64,000 nucleotides of DNA, from contig NZ_NFIU01000008.1 of the NCBI RefSeq assembly GCF_002159535.1, positions 1 through 64,000 on the forward strand, read 5' to 3'. Of the stretch, positions 25,644 through 34,366 are shown in pieces. A model generated the notes under the pieces. That model saw only the letters and a program-made list of their open reading frames with translations. It was not told the DNA's origin and did not search any database. Position 1 is the first letter of the stretch. Each line of letters opens with the position of its first letter. Made by a program: the position numbers and the translations under genes. The DNA is from Olsenella sp. An290. Lineage in GTDB: Bacteria; Actinomycetota; Coriobacteriia; Coriobacteriales; Atopobiaceae.

Positions 25644-27158
25644 ATGGACTTCAATACCTTGATAGACGACATCGAGGGTCTTGTAGGAAAAGAGCTTCAG
25701 AGCATACAAAGAGGCAGCGAAATCGTTGTCGACAACGTTGATCGTGATGCGGAATCGATCGTTCTGCATACTGTCAGCGGAAGACCGGGAAGGCGATCTT
25801 TCTCTGAGATTACGCGTCTTTGGAATGCCTTGAGAAAGCAAACGGCAGTGCATGTCGACAGCGCACTGGGTGGTTCGGGATCTAGCCGCAACCAACCAGA
25901 GACTATTCTCGCCAATCTCCCCTATGTGGAATGGCTTAAGCTAGATGGCAAGAAGCACATTGTCTATGTTGGCAATAACACCCATGAACTAGGGACGCTC
26001 AAGGAGATGAGCGAGCAAGAGTACATGGCTACGCAGCATAGCATTGAGATGCAGCGGATAGCCGATTTAGTAAACTTGCCCCGCAATCTTATCTTCTTCG
26101 GTGCGCCTGGTACGGGCAAGTCCTACCAGCTTAACAAGATAGGTGTCAGAGCGAAGGATAACCCTGACGGAATTTTCCCCAAAGAACAAGTCAGGCGCGT
26201 AACCTTCTATCCCGATTACACGTACTCGCAGTTCGTAGGCAGCTATAGGCCCTTCACAGAGGGTGACAAGATTGGCTACCGCTACATTCCTGGCCCCTTC
26301 CTCGAGACCTATATCGATGCCACGCTACACCCTTACAAGAACTACCTGCTCATTATTGAAGAGCTAAACCGTGCCAATCCTGCCGCTGTATTCGGCGACG
26401 TTTTCCAGCTGCTTGACAGGGACGCTTTCGGTGCAAGCGAGTACTACGTCTCCGTGCCTATGGAGATGTCTGCATGCATCAAAGCATCACTCGACAAGCT
26501 GGACGAGAGCGAGCAGAGCGACATCGAAAGCTTTTTCGACCCGGATATGGACTTCAAAGAATTTTGCGACTCGACGCTCGAATACCTCACGTTGCCGCCC
26601 AACATGTATATCTGGGCGACTATGAATAGTGCCGACCAGGGTGTCTTCCCTATGGATACAGCATTTAAGCGTCGTTGGGATTTTCGCTACATAGGTATCG
26701 ACGAGGGCGAGGGCGCCACTCCTACTGCGCTTGGCGGCAAAAGACTAGATGAACACACTGTCGGAGTAGGCGGTGCTCGCATCGTCTGGAATGAGCTTCG
26801 CAAAGCCATCAACATGCTGCTGCTCGACGTTGGCGTCAACGAGGACAAACTGCTCGGCCCCTTCTTTCTTTCGCCAGAAGCACTGAACGACGAGCCGTAT
26901 GGTGACGATGGCAAGAGCCGTTTTGTGGGCGCTTTTGAAGACAAGGTTTTGCTCTACCTGTATGAAGACGCTGGAAAGATGAAGCGCAGGAGCATCTTCC
27001 GAGATGGAAATGCGACCTTCGCCGGCATCTGTGACGAGTTCGAGGATCGTGGCATTGAAGTGTTCTTGCAAAGCACAGAACTGCATCGAGATATCTTCGC
27101 AGACGTCTATGCAACATCGGATACTGTTGCCACGTCCGTGCCAACCGAAGAAGGTTAG
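25644..27158 (+). CDS. McrB/LlaJI.R1-like AAA+ NTPase subunit of restriction enzyme
   Basis: Probable GTP-dependent motor subunit, 504 aa. Residues 1-130 would hold the DNA-recognition domain. The AAA+ core has Walker A GAPGTGKS at 153-160, Walker B with LLIIEELNRANPAAVFGD, and the McrB-type signature ATMNSADQGVFPMDTAFKRR (compare MNTADRS in McrB). YPDYTYSQFVGSYRPF is a typical McrB-family block. It lies 11 bases after methyltransferase 1 and 3 bases before the nuclease gene. Because methyltransferases are present, the system should protect methylated sites and cut unmethylated ones, unlike true McrBC. Confidence 0.9.
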   Translation: MDFNTLIDDIEGLVGKELQSIQRGSEIVVDNVDRDAESIVLHTVSGRPGRRSFSEITRLWNALRKQTAVHVDSALGGSGSSRNQPETILANLPYVEWLKLDGKKHIVYVGNNTHELGTLKEMSEQEYMATQHSIEMQRIADLVNLPRNLIFFGAPGTGKSYQLNKIGVRAKDNPDGIFPKEQVRRVTFYPDYTYSQFVGSYRPFTEGDKIGYRYIPGPFLETYIDATLHPYKNYLLIIEELNRANPAAVFGDVFQLLDRDAFGASEYYVSVPMEMSACIKASLDKLDESEQSDIESFFDPDMDFKEFCDSTLEYLTLPPNMYIWATMNSADQGVFPMDTAFKRRWDFRYIGIDEGEGATPTALGGKRLDEHTVGVGGARIVWNELRKAINMLLLDVGVNEDKLLGPFFLSPEALNDEPYGDDGKSRFVGAFEDKVLLYLYEDAGKMKRRSIFRDGNATFAGICDEFEDRGIEVFLQSTELHRDIFADVYATSDTVATSVPTEEG

Positions 27159-27161
27159 CAA

Positions 27162-28607
27162 ATGCGCGCGGTCTACTTCCGCGAGCTGCGCCCCTACTCG
27201 GAAGACGAGATCAGAGCCGAGCTCGCCGTCGGCATCAATGAGACCCGCGCGGTTATCGACGCGCTCATGGACTGCGGCATCGTCAGATACCGCACGGGTG
27301 ACGAGCGCGACGAGGAGGAGCTGCTCGAAGCAGACGGAGCGAGCGCGGCGCAACGCTATCAGTTCCGTTTCGTAGGCATCGTGATTGCGCGAAGTCACGC
27401 CATCGTCTGCTACCCAAAGTACCTTAGAAGCGCCACCCGACCCGAAAGCGAGATGAAGCAAGTCCTCGACGTCATTCGCAAGCTTGGCCAGGAAGGCAAG
27501 TTGCTCGACCCGCAGGAGGGCGGGACGCACAGCGACCAGCTCGCCTTGATGATTAGGCTGCTCTGGCTCTACGACGAGTACGGCATCTACTCAAACTTCG
27601 AGGAAACCCGCGTGCTGAACGGCCCGGGTGTCATTGACTGGCAGCGGACCATCGACATGGAGACTCCCGTCATATCGGATGGTGCGCCCATCTACCTAGA
27701 CCTATGGACACGCAAGACCCGACGTGACGAGTACGACCTCATCATGCGGTTGCATATGGCCATCCTCAGCGAGTGCTCGCGGTTCTTGGAGGGGTCCGGC
27801 CTTTCGTCTCTGCTCTCCATCGGCACGGTGGAACTGACTGACGAGAACCCTGCCGATATTGGGGAGGCCGAGTACCTCCAGTGGCTCATCGACCGCGAGC
27901 GCGCGAGCCAGTATGTAACGTGGAAGCAGGATGTCCTCGACCTGATGCGATACTACCTGGCAGAACATGGTGCTGATGCAGATCGAGGCCAGGTCATGCG
28001 ACTGGGTACGACGAGCTACTATCATGCATGGGAGGCTGCTTGCAAGACTGCCTTTGGGGATTTGCTCGATTACAGACTGCTGGAGCTGCCGCTTAAACTT
28101 TCAGATGCTTGGCTCGAGGACAAGAGCAAGACGCTGCTGCAGATAATCCCGAGGCCCCTATGGAAGCGGGCGCAGGGCATGGACGATGCGGGTGACGTCG
28201 ATACCCTCATACCAGACACTGTCACATTTACCGAGGTGCGCGGGCGGCGTCTTTTCTGCATCTACGACGCAAAGTACTACTCACCGAGCAGGCAAGGCAG
28301 GATATACGGCCAGCCTGGCGTGGAATCGATAACCAAGCAATTTCTTTACCAGTCGGCCTATCAGCGTTTTGTCGAAGAACACGACTTCGACGGCGTTGTA
28401 AACACGTTCCTCGTGCCATCCGAGGAAGATAATCCTGCACTGGTGGCGAGCGTGTCGTTCCCGGGCGTGATGTCGGCAGCCACGGGAGCGAGCGAGAAGT
28501 TTAGCGACCATATCGATATGTGGGCGCTGCCCGCGCATGAGGTGTTCGATTGCTACCTACGAGGGCGGGAGCTTGATTCCGCTATCTATGAATCGTTGCT
28601 TGGATGA
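27162..28607 (+). CDS. LlaJI/McrC-like PD-(D/E)XK restriction endonuclease subunit
   Basis: Nuclease partner of the AAA+ subunit, 481 aa. The nuclease core near the C-terminus is LFCIYDAKYYSPSRQG with Asp369 and Lys371 as the (D/E)xK part. An upstream acidic residue lies in TFTEVRGRR, and a following helix has KQFLYQSAYQRFVEEHDF. The N-terminus resembles the LlaJI family start, with a small winged-helix-like region (VGINETRAVIDALMDCGIV). Its start lies three bases after the McrB-like stop. The last 22 bases overlap a minus-strand gene. Confidence 0.87.
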   Translation: MRAVYFRELRPYSEDEIRAELAVGINETRAVIDALMDCGIVRYRTGDERDEEELLEADGASAAQRYQFRFVGIVIARSHAIVCYPKYLRSATRPESEMKQVLDVIRKLGQEGKLLDPQEGGTHSDQLALMIRLLWLYDEYGIYSNFEETRVLNGPGVIDWQRTIDMETPVISDGAPIYLDLWTRKTRRDEYDLIMRLHMAILSECSRFLEGSGLSSLLSIGTVELTDENPADIGEAEYLQWLIDRERASQYVTWKQDVLDLMRYYLAEHGADADRGQVMRLGTTSYYHAWEAACKTAFGDLLDYRLLELPLKLSDAWLEDKSKTLLQIIPRPLWKRAQGMDDAGDVDTLIPDTVTFTEVRGRRLFCIYDAKYYSPSRQGRIYGQPGVESITKQFLYQSAYQRFVEEHDFDGVVNTFLVPSEEDNPALVASVSFPGVMSAATGASEKFSDHIDMWALPAHEVFDCYLRGRELDSAIYESLLG

Positions 28608-28933
28608 TTCGATGTTAGGCTGCCTGTGGGCCCCTCTACGATTGTCCATGTCCACGAGCCGTTACCAATGGGATAGAGATGCATGCCATCGATGTCGATA
28701 CCGGCGAATGATTCCGGAGCATCGGGGTCGTAGGTGGTGGTAAATGTGTCGGTTGTCTCGTCGAACACGAGGCTGTCATCGAAATCGTGAAGCCACGCGG
28801 CCATGCGCTCGACCTCGGGCTTTTCGAAGTAGGGGCATGCCCAGCCGTTCCAGGTATCCTCTGGGTCGATGTAGGCGCGGTGGACGCACTCAGGGCGAGA
28901 TTCTAGGTCGGATATGGCTACGTTAGTCCACTG
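28586..28933 (-). CDS. Small acidic protein of unknown function, antisense inside the restriction locus
   Basis: A 115-aa acidic, Trp/Tyr-rich protein. Segments such as CVHRAYIDPEDTWNGWACPY, VERMAAWLHDFDDSLVF and GIDIDGMHLYPIGNGSWTW look like real protein rather than a shadow, and no other frame covers this stretch. I chose the ATG at 28933 with GGAG six bases upstream; a GTG at 28951 is possible. It runs opposite to the restriction operon and overlaps the endonuclease 3' end by 22 bases. A controller or antitoxin-like role is only a guess. Confidence 0.6.
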   Translation of the reverse strand, partial: QWTNVAISDLESRPECVHRAYIDPEDTWNGWACPYFEKPEVERMAAWLHDFDDSLVFDETTDTFTTTYDPDAPESFAGIDIDGMHLYPIGNGSWTWTIVEGPTGSLTSNHPSNDS

Positions 28934-29133
28934 CATACGATACTCCAACACGGTTCACAGGTAGCTCTGACTTTGTGACGCAAACCTACTATACCAGCGA
29001 AAACGATGGAAGCAGAAACGAGGCTGGCATGGGCGATTACGGTACGGTTTGTAGCCTGAATCGTGCTGCCGTTTGCCGTCAATGGAGAGTAGATGCGATT
29101 CGGCGGGTTGACGTTCACAATTTCTACATTAGC

Positions 29134-29142
29134 TGGTATGCT
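29134..29142 (+). promoter_or_regulatory. Extended -10 promoter of methyltransferase 2
   Basis: TGGTATGCT (TGn plus TATGCT) predicts a start site near 29149. That is inside the longest open frame and supports the shorter methyltransferase start at 29200. Confidence 0.5.
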
Positions 29143-29199
29143 AAATTGCTACGGTGTTCGGTGCGCCAGCAGGCTCCCAAGCGCCGTGACGATGCCGGA

Positions 29200-30300
29200 A
29201 TGCGAAATGGGATGGGAGCCGATATTAACACGAAGGCTAACATATCAGCGACCAATGACGGCCCCTCCATCGGGGCTGTCGACCTTTTCTGTGGCATCGG
29301 AGGGCTTACGTATGGCCTGCGCACCAGCGGTATTGATGTTGTTGCGGGCTACGACCTCGACAGCTCCTGCGAGTATGCCTATGAGGCAAACAACGGCGAG
29401 GGAACCTTCATCTGCAAGAACGTGAGCGAAGTCACGGGAGACGAGATCAACGAGCGCCTTAAGGACTTCGACATCAAGGTCTTGGTCGGATGTGCGCCCT
29501 GCCAGCCGTTCTCGACGCATCGCAAGGACAAGAAGCACCGCGAGCGCCACAAGGACTGGGGGCTCCTCGCTCAGTTCGGAAGGCTGGCCGAGGAGGTTAT
29601 GCCAGACTACATCTCCATGGAGAACGTGCCCGAGCTCGTGAAGGAGAGTATTTTCACGGACTTCGTCGCAACGCTGAAGCGGCTCGGCTACTCAGTTACC
29701 TACAACGTTGTGAAAGCTGAGGAGTATGGCGTTCCGCAACGCCGACGCCGTCTGCTGCTGCTCGCGTCGAAAGAAGGTGCGATTAGCCTTATCGGGCCGA
29801 CTAACGACGAGGAGGACGCTGTTACGGTTAGGCAGGCTATTGGCGAGCTGCCTCCCGTTAAGGCTGGTGGAGTCTGCCAAGGTGATCCGCTGCAGACAGC
29901 GTCTATCCTGACCGACATCAACCTTAAGCGAATTCGGGCCTCTAAGCCTAACGGCACGTGGCGCGACTGGCCTGAGGAACTGAGGCTTGATTGCCACAAG
30001 AAGGACAGCGGCAAGACCTACCCTTCCGTTTACGGGCGCATGGCGTGGGATGAGACAGCCCCGACCATCACCACTCAGTTCTACTGCTATGGTACGGGGC
30101 GCTTCGGGCATCCTCAGCAGGACCGTGCACTCACGCTTCGCGAGGGTGCGATTCTCCAGAGCTTCCCCGCTGACTATAAGTTCATTCAGGACGGCGAGAA
30201 GATTAGCCGAAAGGCAGTCGCCCGCCATATTGGCAATGCCGTACCCCCCAAGCTGGGCGAGGCTGTGGGCAGGAGTATCATAGCCGCCTGCGCTCAATAG
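29200..30300 (+). CDS. C5-cytosine DNA methyltransferase 2 (LlaJI-type system)
   Basis: Second C5 methyltransferase, 366 aa from the ATG at 29200. Motif I is AVDLFCGIGGLTYGL, motif IV is GCAPCQPFSTHR with the catalytic Cys101, motif VI is SMENVPEL, motif VIII is VPQRRRRLLLLAS, and motif X is RHIGNAVPPKLGEA. The open frame extends back to 28975, but an extended -10 promoter at 29134 and poor conservation argue against the longer form. It is only distantly related to methyltransferase 1, as expected if each modifies one strand of an asymmetric site such as the LlaJI sequence GACGC. The actual target is unknown. Confidence 0.92.
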   Translation: MRNGMGADINTKANISATNDGPSIGAVDLFCGIGGLTYGLRTSGIDVVAGYDLDSSCEYAYEANNGEGTFICKNVSEVTGDEINERLKDFDIKVLVGCAPCQPFSTHRKDKKHRERHKDWGLLAQFGRLAEEVMPDYISMENVPELVKESIFTDFVATLKRLGYSVTYNVVKAEEYGVPQRRRRLLLLASKEGAISLIGPTNDEEDAVTVRQAIGELPPVKAGGVCQGDPLQTASILTDINLKRIRASKPNGTWRDWPEELRLDCHKKDSGKTYPSVYGRMAWDETAPTITTQFYCYGTGRFGHPQQDRALTLREGAILQSFPADYKFIQDGEKISRKAVARHIGNAVPPKLGEAVGRSIIAACAQ

Positions 30301-30324
30301 ACTTCGTTGAAAGGATGTTTGATT

Positions 30325-32397
30325 ATGACGGTCAACGAAGAAGGCATCATCAACTTCCATGTAGCGAATCGTGCCGCAACGCATCTTGGACGTAAGCTGT
30401 ACTCGACCACGCCTCCTGCGTTGGCGGAACTGATTGCGAACTCGTACGACGCCTATGCCACAGAGGTTCGCGTGACCATCGATAAGGATATCGACCACAT
30501 CATTGTTGCTGACAATGGTACGGGTATGAGTCTTGACGGGTTGAACGAGAAGTATGCCCTTGTTGGCAAAGAGAAGGTAGCCGAAGCTGCGCCAGAGGGG
30601 TTTACCCGCCGTTCGCCCATGGGCCAGAAGGGAATCGGAAAGCTCGCAAGCTTCAGTCTTGGCGACGAGTACGAGGTCTACACGAAGACCGCAACCGGTA
30701 CTCAGTGGCGCCACTTCGCCGTCAAGTATGCGGACTTCATCAGGGATGACTCCGAATACCCGGTCGAGTCCGAGCTATGCAAGTTGCCTTATGAGCTTGA
30801 GCAATTCAGCAGCTACGACCATGGTTTCATCACCATTATCCGCGGGCTTCGCCGTGGTGTGAACTCTCAGACATTCGATTCACTGAAGACCCAGCTCTCT
30901 CGGCGCTTCTACATCAAGTCTGGAACCGGTAACTTTGCTCTTTACATCAATGATCAGCCTATAGACCTCTCACTGAACGCTTATTACGGAAGCATGGACT
31001 ATGCGACGTATATCGGTTTCACTGGTGAGGAGATTCGAGAGCTGCTCAATGTCGACGATGACACGATAGAGCTCGAGCAGTATGACCCAAAGACCATCAA
31101 AGACGAGGCGGTTAGGGAAAGCCTCGAATCATTGATTGGCGAGAAGGGGTTAAAAGGCTGGGTTGGAACAGTTGAGCAGCCAAAGCAGCTCAAGGAACAC
31201 GGCAACAATGCAAATGTCGTGGTCTATATCAATGGCAAGATTGCTGATGAGGATGTACTGAAGAACCATGCCAACTCGATGATTGCCAACCAGTACGTGG
31301 TCGGTGAGTTCTTCGCCGACTATCTCAGCGCCGACGCAGAAGATCCCATCACTAGCAGCAGACAAGGGCTTGACAATGCTGATAGCGAGGTTCGTGAGCT
31401 GATTAGCGTAATCAAGAGCATCCGGAGCACGGTAATCAACACTTGGGACAATCGACGCGAGAATGGCGCAGTCAAGCGTCTGCCCGCATGGGCAACAGAT
31501 GACAAAGGCTATCAGGATTGGTTGGCTGGACTTGGCAAAAGTCAGAGGCGCCTGCACAACCGTCTCGTCAAGACGCTCACGGTGAAGATGGATGAGAGTG
31601 AGCAGGACGAAAGTGAAATGAGAGCCCTGCTCAACAGTTTCATCGATGTTGTGGAGAACAACGCGATTTACCAGCTTGCCGATGAGCTATCTTCCGAAAC
31701 GGATTGCACACAAGATGAACTGCTTGTTGCAATGGCGCGACTCCTCAATCGTATTGCTGCTAGTGAAAGCATCAAACAAGCAGGGATCGTGAGCGAGCGA
31801 CTCAGGGCCATCAAGACTCTGCAGAGCTTGATGGATGATGATAGCTCTGTCGAGAAGATGTTCGAAGAGCATCTCGCTCAAAATCCGTGGCTCATTAATC
31901 CATACTGGAACCAGACGCCAAAAACAAGTGAAGAAGTTCAAGTAGTAACGCAGGAATTCAATCGGCTCTACACCGATGTAAAGGATGACGAATATAGGCG
32001 AACCTTCATCGACATTTGCATATATGTCGCTGAAGAGACCTACCCGATTATTGTTGAGCTGAAGCGAAACGCTGACACTTCCTATTCTCATGTCAACTAT
32101 TCAAGGATATATGAGCAGATTAATGCCTATCGACAGGCTATTCTTCAGAAACTAGGGCTCGCTGATGGTGCTGTAAAGGAAGACGCAATACCTGCATACT
32201 TCATCGGTTCGGAGAAAATGGGGGCTGTTGGACACGGTTTTTCTATTGAGCTTAGTGAAAGCGAACTGGGGCTTTTGAAACAATCGAACATCACCGTGTT
32301 GACGTATCAAGACCTTATCCTTCATGCGGAGAGAGCTTATCACCAACACATCGAGGTAATCGAACAGCGTGGGGATATTCCTTATTTCGAGATGTAG
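30325..32397 (+). CDS. GHKL (MORC/Hsp90-like) ATPase with C-terminal PD-(D/E)XK nuclease
   Basis: A 690-aa fusion. The Bergerat ATP-binding fold is complete: N-box ELIANSYDA (35-43), G1 box VADNGTGMS (Asp63), and G2 lid GQKGIGKLASF (100-110). An S5/transducer-like region follows. The last ~170 residues contain VEKMFEEHLAQNPWLI, then FIDICIY (Asp563) and YPIIVELKRN (Glu578-x-Lys580), a nuclease core like DUF4263/Shedu-type domains. The start is the ATG at 30325 after AAAGGA. It is 24 bases after methyltransferase 2 and is probably co-transcribed. MORC-like ATPases are known to associate with restriction systems; cleavage activity is predicted. Confidence 0.85.
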   Translation: MTVNEEGIINFHVANRAATHLGRKLYSTTPPALAELIANSYDAYATEVRVTIDKDIDHIIVADNGTGMSLDGLNEKYALVGKEKVAEAAPEGFTRRSPMGQKGIGKLASFSLGDEYEVYTKTATGTQWRHFAVKYADFIRDDSEYPVESELCKLPYELEQFSSYDHGFITIIRGLRRGVNSQTFDSLKTQLSRRFYIKSGTGNFALYINDQPIDLSLNAYYGSMDYATYIGFTGEEIRELLNVDDDTIELEQYDPKTIKDEAVRESLESLIGEKGLKGWVGTVEQPKQLKEHGNNANVVVYINGKIADEDVLKNHANSMIANQYVVGEFFADYLSADAEDPITSSRQGLDNADSEVRELISVIKSIRSTVINTWDNRRENGAVKRLPAWATDDKGYQDWLAGLGKSQRRLHNRLVKTLTVKMDESEQDESEMRALLNSFIDVVENNAIYQLADELSSETDCTQDELLVAMARLLNRIAASESIKQAGIVSERLRAIKTLQSLMDDDSSVEKMFEEHLAQNPWLINPYWNQTPKTSEEVQVVTQEFNRLYTDVKDDEYRRTFIDICIYVAEETYPIIVELKRNADTSYSHVNYSRIYEQINAYRQAILQKLGLADGAVKEDAIPAYFIGSEKMGAVGHGFSIELSESELGLLKQSNITVLTYQDLILHAERAYHQHIEVIEQRGDIPYFEM

Positions 32398-32424
32398 AGT
32401 CCTTTGCTAAACCACTTTGTGACG

Positions 32425-32467
32425 GCCTTCTAACCTGTTCGCAGTGTTAGAGGGCCGATTTGTTTGT
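32425..32467 (+). terminator. Terminator closing the defence island
   Basis: An 11-bp stem (32425-32435 with 32447-32457, one G-U pair) is followed by GATTTGTTTG. It insulates the scaffold/capsid genes from the defence operon, so those genes need read-through or their own promoter. Confidence 0.7.
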
Positions 32468-32494
32468 GTCGGTCATGACCGAAAGGTGGCTGAC

Positions 32495-32980
32495 ATGGCC
32501 GATGATAACCATGGCGACAAGACGCAGGAAAAGCCGCAAACCGCGCAAGACGACAGGCGCGAGCAAACGCAGAAGAACCAGCCGCAGGTGAGCGGTACCG
32601 ATTGGGAGCAGGCCGTCGCCGAACGCGACGAGAAGATCACGGCGCTAGAGGCGCAGGTGGCAGAGGCCGCCAAGAACGCCGAGACGGCCGAGCGGCTGCG
32701 CGGCGAGATCGCGGAGCTCAAGGCCCAGGGCGAGTCCGACCGAATCGACTTCAAGCTGCAGCTCGCGGGCGTGCGCAACGTGAAGGCCGCTCGTGCGGTC
32801 CTTGATGACCACGGCGGCGACGTCGACGCGCTCAAGGAGGCCGAGCCGTGGCTGTTCGCAGACACTCCCGCAAAGCAACAGGGTGGCAAGACCGGCCTTC
32901 CCAACGCGGGGGTCGCATCCGATGAGGGCAAGACGATGAAGCGGTGGCGCGAGATCGCGGGCATCGCGGACGAGGAGTAG
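32495..32980 (+). CDS. Phage capsid scaffolding protein (DUF4355/gp20-like)
   Basis: A 161-aa protein. The N-terminal third is polar and disordered (Gln/Lys/Asp-rich), the middle is a coiled coil (WEQAVAERDEKITALEAQVA), and the C-terminal part contains KLQLAGVRNVKAARAVLDDH, the usual block just before a small Gly/Lys tail. This layout and the position four bases before the major capsid gene are typical of scaffolds of HK97-like capsids. The ATG at 32495 has AAAGGTGG seven bases upstream. Confidence 0.85.
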   Translation: MADDNHGDKTQEKPQTAQDDRREQTQKNQPQVSGTDWEQAVAERDEKITALEAQVAEAAKNAETAERLRGEIAELKAQGESDRIDFKLQLAGVRNVKAARAVLDDHGGDVDALKEAEPWLFADTPAKQQGGKTGLPNAGVASDEGKTMKRWREIAGIADEE

Positions 32981-32983
32981 CAG

Positions 32984-34000
32984 ATGGCCAACAGCATCGC
33001 ATCCACCAAGAACTACACGACCATCCTCGATGAGGTGTACCAGCGCGCGTCGGTCTCCGCGTGCCTGAACAGCCCTCGCCGCATGGTGCGCGCCGGCCGC
33101 AACGCCAAGGAGATCATGGTTCCGAAGATCCAGGTCTCGGGCCTCGGTGACTACACCCGCAACGTGGGCTACAAGACCGGCAGCATCACCTACGAGTTCG
33201 AGACGAAGACGTTCAACTACGACCGTGGCATCCGCCTTCTGGCCGATGTCATGGACGTGGAGGAGGCTGGCGTGCTCGACTGCTTCGTCGAGGCCGGTTC
33301 CGAGCTCCAGCGCACGCAGGTGGCGCCCGAGGCCGACGCCTTCGCCTTTGCCGAGATCGCGGGACACGAGGGCGTTTCTGCCGCTACGACAGACTACTCC
33401 GACGCCGAGGCGGAGGACGTGCTTGCCGACCTGCGCGCCGCGACGAACGCGATGGACGAGGCGCAGGTGACCACGGGCTCGCGCTACCTCTTCATCACGC
33501 CGACGCTCAGGGGCGTGCTGGATGACTTCAGCTTGGCGAACCCGACGCGCTCGAACCGCGTGCTTGAGCGATTCTCCCGCATCGTCGAGGTACCGCAGGT
33601 GCGCTTCTACTCGCACATCGACCTGCTCTCCGGTGACGAGGACCAGTTTGGCTATGCGCCTGCCGAGGGCGTCTACGAGCTCACATCCGACACCGAGGTC
33701 GTGAGCGGAAAGACCTACTACACCGAGAGCTCTGGCACCTACACAAAGGTGGCGAGCCCGCAGAAGAGCGGCCTTTCCACGTACTACGAGCTTGTGGGAG
33801 CGGGCGCGCCAATCAACTTCCTGGTGGTGGAGAAGAGCGCCGTGATCAAGTTCGACAAGCACGTTGCGAGCCGCGTGTTCAGCCCGGACGAGCTGGAGAG
33901 CCTTGACTCCTACATGATGAAGTACCGCAAGTACGGCATCGTGGAGCTGCTCGACAACAAGCTCGACGGCGTGTACGCGTCCTTGGCCCCGCTTGCGTAA
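32984..34000 (+). CDS. Major capsid protein
   Basis: A 338-aa HK97-type coat protein, judged by position after the scaffold and by blocks such as YTTILDEVYQRAS, KIQVSGLGDYTRNVGYKTG and ETKTFNYDRGIRLLADVMDV. The C-terminal end has FDKHVASRVFSPDELESLDS. Residues about 228-268 (GVYELTSDTEVVSGKTYYTE and STYYELVGAG) look like a small beta-rich insertion in the exposed part of the fold. GAGGAG within the scaffold end serves as RBS. Confidence 0.9.
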   Translation: MANSIASTKNYTTILDEVYQRASVSACLNSPRRMVRAGRNAKEIMVPKIQVSGLGDYTRNVGYKTGSITYEFETKTFNYDRGIRLLADVMDVEEAGVLDCFVEAGSELQRTQVAPEADAFAFAEIAGHEGVSAATTDYSDAEAEDVLADLRAATNAMDEAQVTTGSRYLFITPTLRGVLDDFSLANPTRSNRVLERFSRIVEVPQVRFYSHIDLLSGDEDQFGYAPAEGVYELTSDTEVVSGKTYYTESSGTYTKVASPQKSGLSTYYELVGAGAPINFLVVEKSAVIKFDKHVASRVFSPDELESLDSYMMKYRKYGIVELLDNKLDGVYASLAPLA

Positions 34001-34009
34001 GGGGCCGTC

Positions 34010-34366
34010 GTGGGCTGCGCGGGTGCGACGTCGGTTGACTTTGGCTTCTATCGCGACACGTACGGCGGTGGGATGGGCGTGGAGGCGTTCACGGGCGCAC
34101 TTCCCGCCGCCGAGCGTCACGTGCGATGGATCTGCGGCGGTCGCGTTCCCGCGTGCGAGGCGGACGAGCTTGCGTACCGGCGTGCGGTGTGCGCTGCTGC
34201 CGAGGCGTTCGCGGAGTTTGGTGAGGGTCAGGTGGGCGGATTCCAGCTCGGGTCCTTCTCGGTGACGCACTACGACAACCGGGGCACCACCGGCGAGGAG
34301 CAGGCGACCTACGCCTGTGAGAAGGAGCTCTCTGGTACGGGGCTCCTGTTCTGCGGGGCGCGCTGA
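34010..34366 (+). CDS. Head-tail connector protein (gp6/adaptor-like)
   Basis: A 118-aa protein with the GTG start at 34010 after AAGGGGCC. The helical N-terminal half (ADELAYRRAVCAAAEAFAEF) followed by a beta-strand part with FQLGSFSVTHYDN matches adaptor proteins of siphophages, which lie directly after the capsid gene. The call rests mainly on gene order and fold pattern. It overlaps the next start by one base. Confidence 0.65.
   Translation: MGCAGATSVDFGFYRDTYGGGMGVEAFTGALPAAERHVRWICGGRVPACEADELAYRRAVCAAAEAFAEFGEGQVGGFQLGSFSVTHYDNRGTTGEEQATYACEKELSGTGLLFCGAR

Larger units (their letters stand above)
23037..32397. other. Defence island inserted between portal and scaffold genes
   Basis: A 9.4-kb block of lower-GC genes containing the LlaJI-like restriction system, the GHKL ATPase-nuclease and two unknown minus-strand genes. 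It splits the packaging/capsid operon between portal and scaffold, and it ends at the terminator at 32425. No flanking repeats are obvious. Confidence 0.8.

Noticed and set aside
24463-28607. Classic McrBC (methylation-dependent) system
   Set aside because: Two cytosine methyltransferases flank the AAA+ and nuclease genes, which fits a LlaJI-like restriction-modification system rather than an enzyme that cuts methylated DNA.
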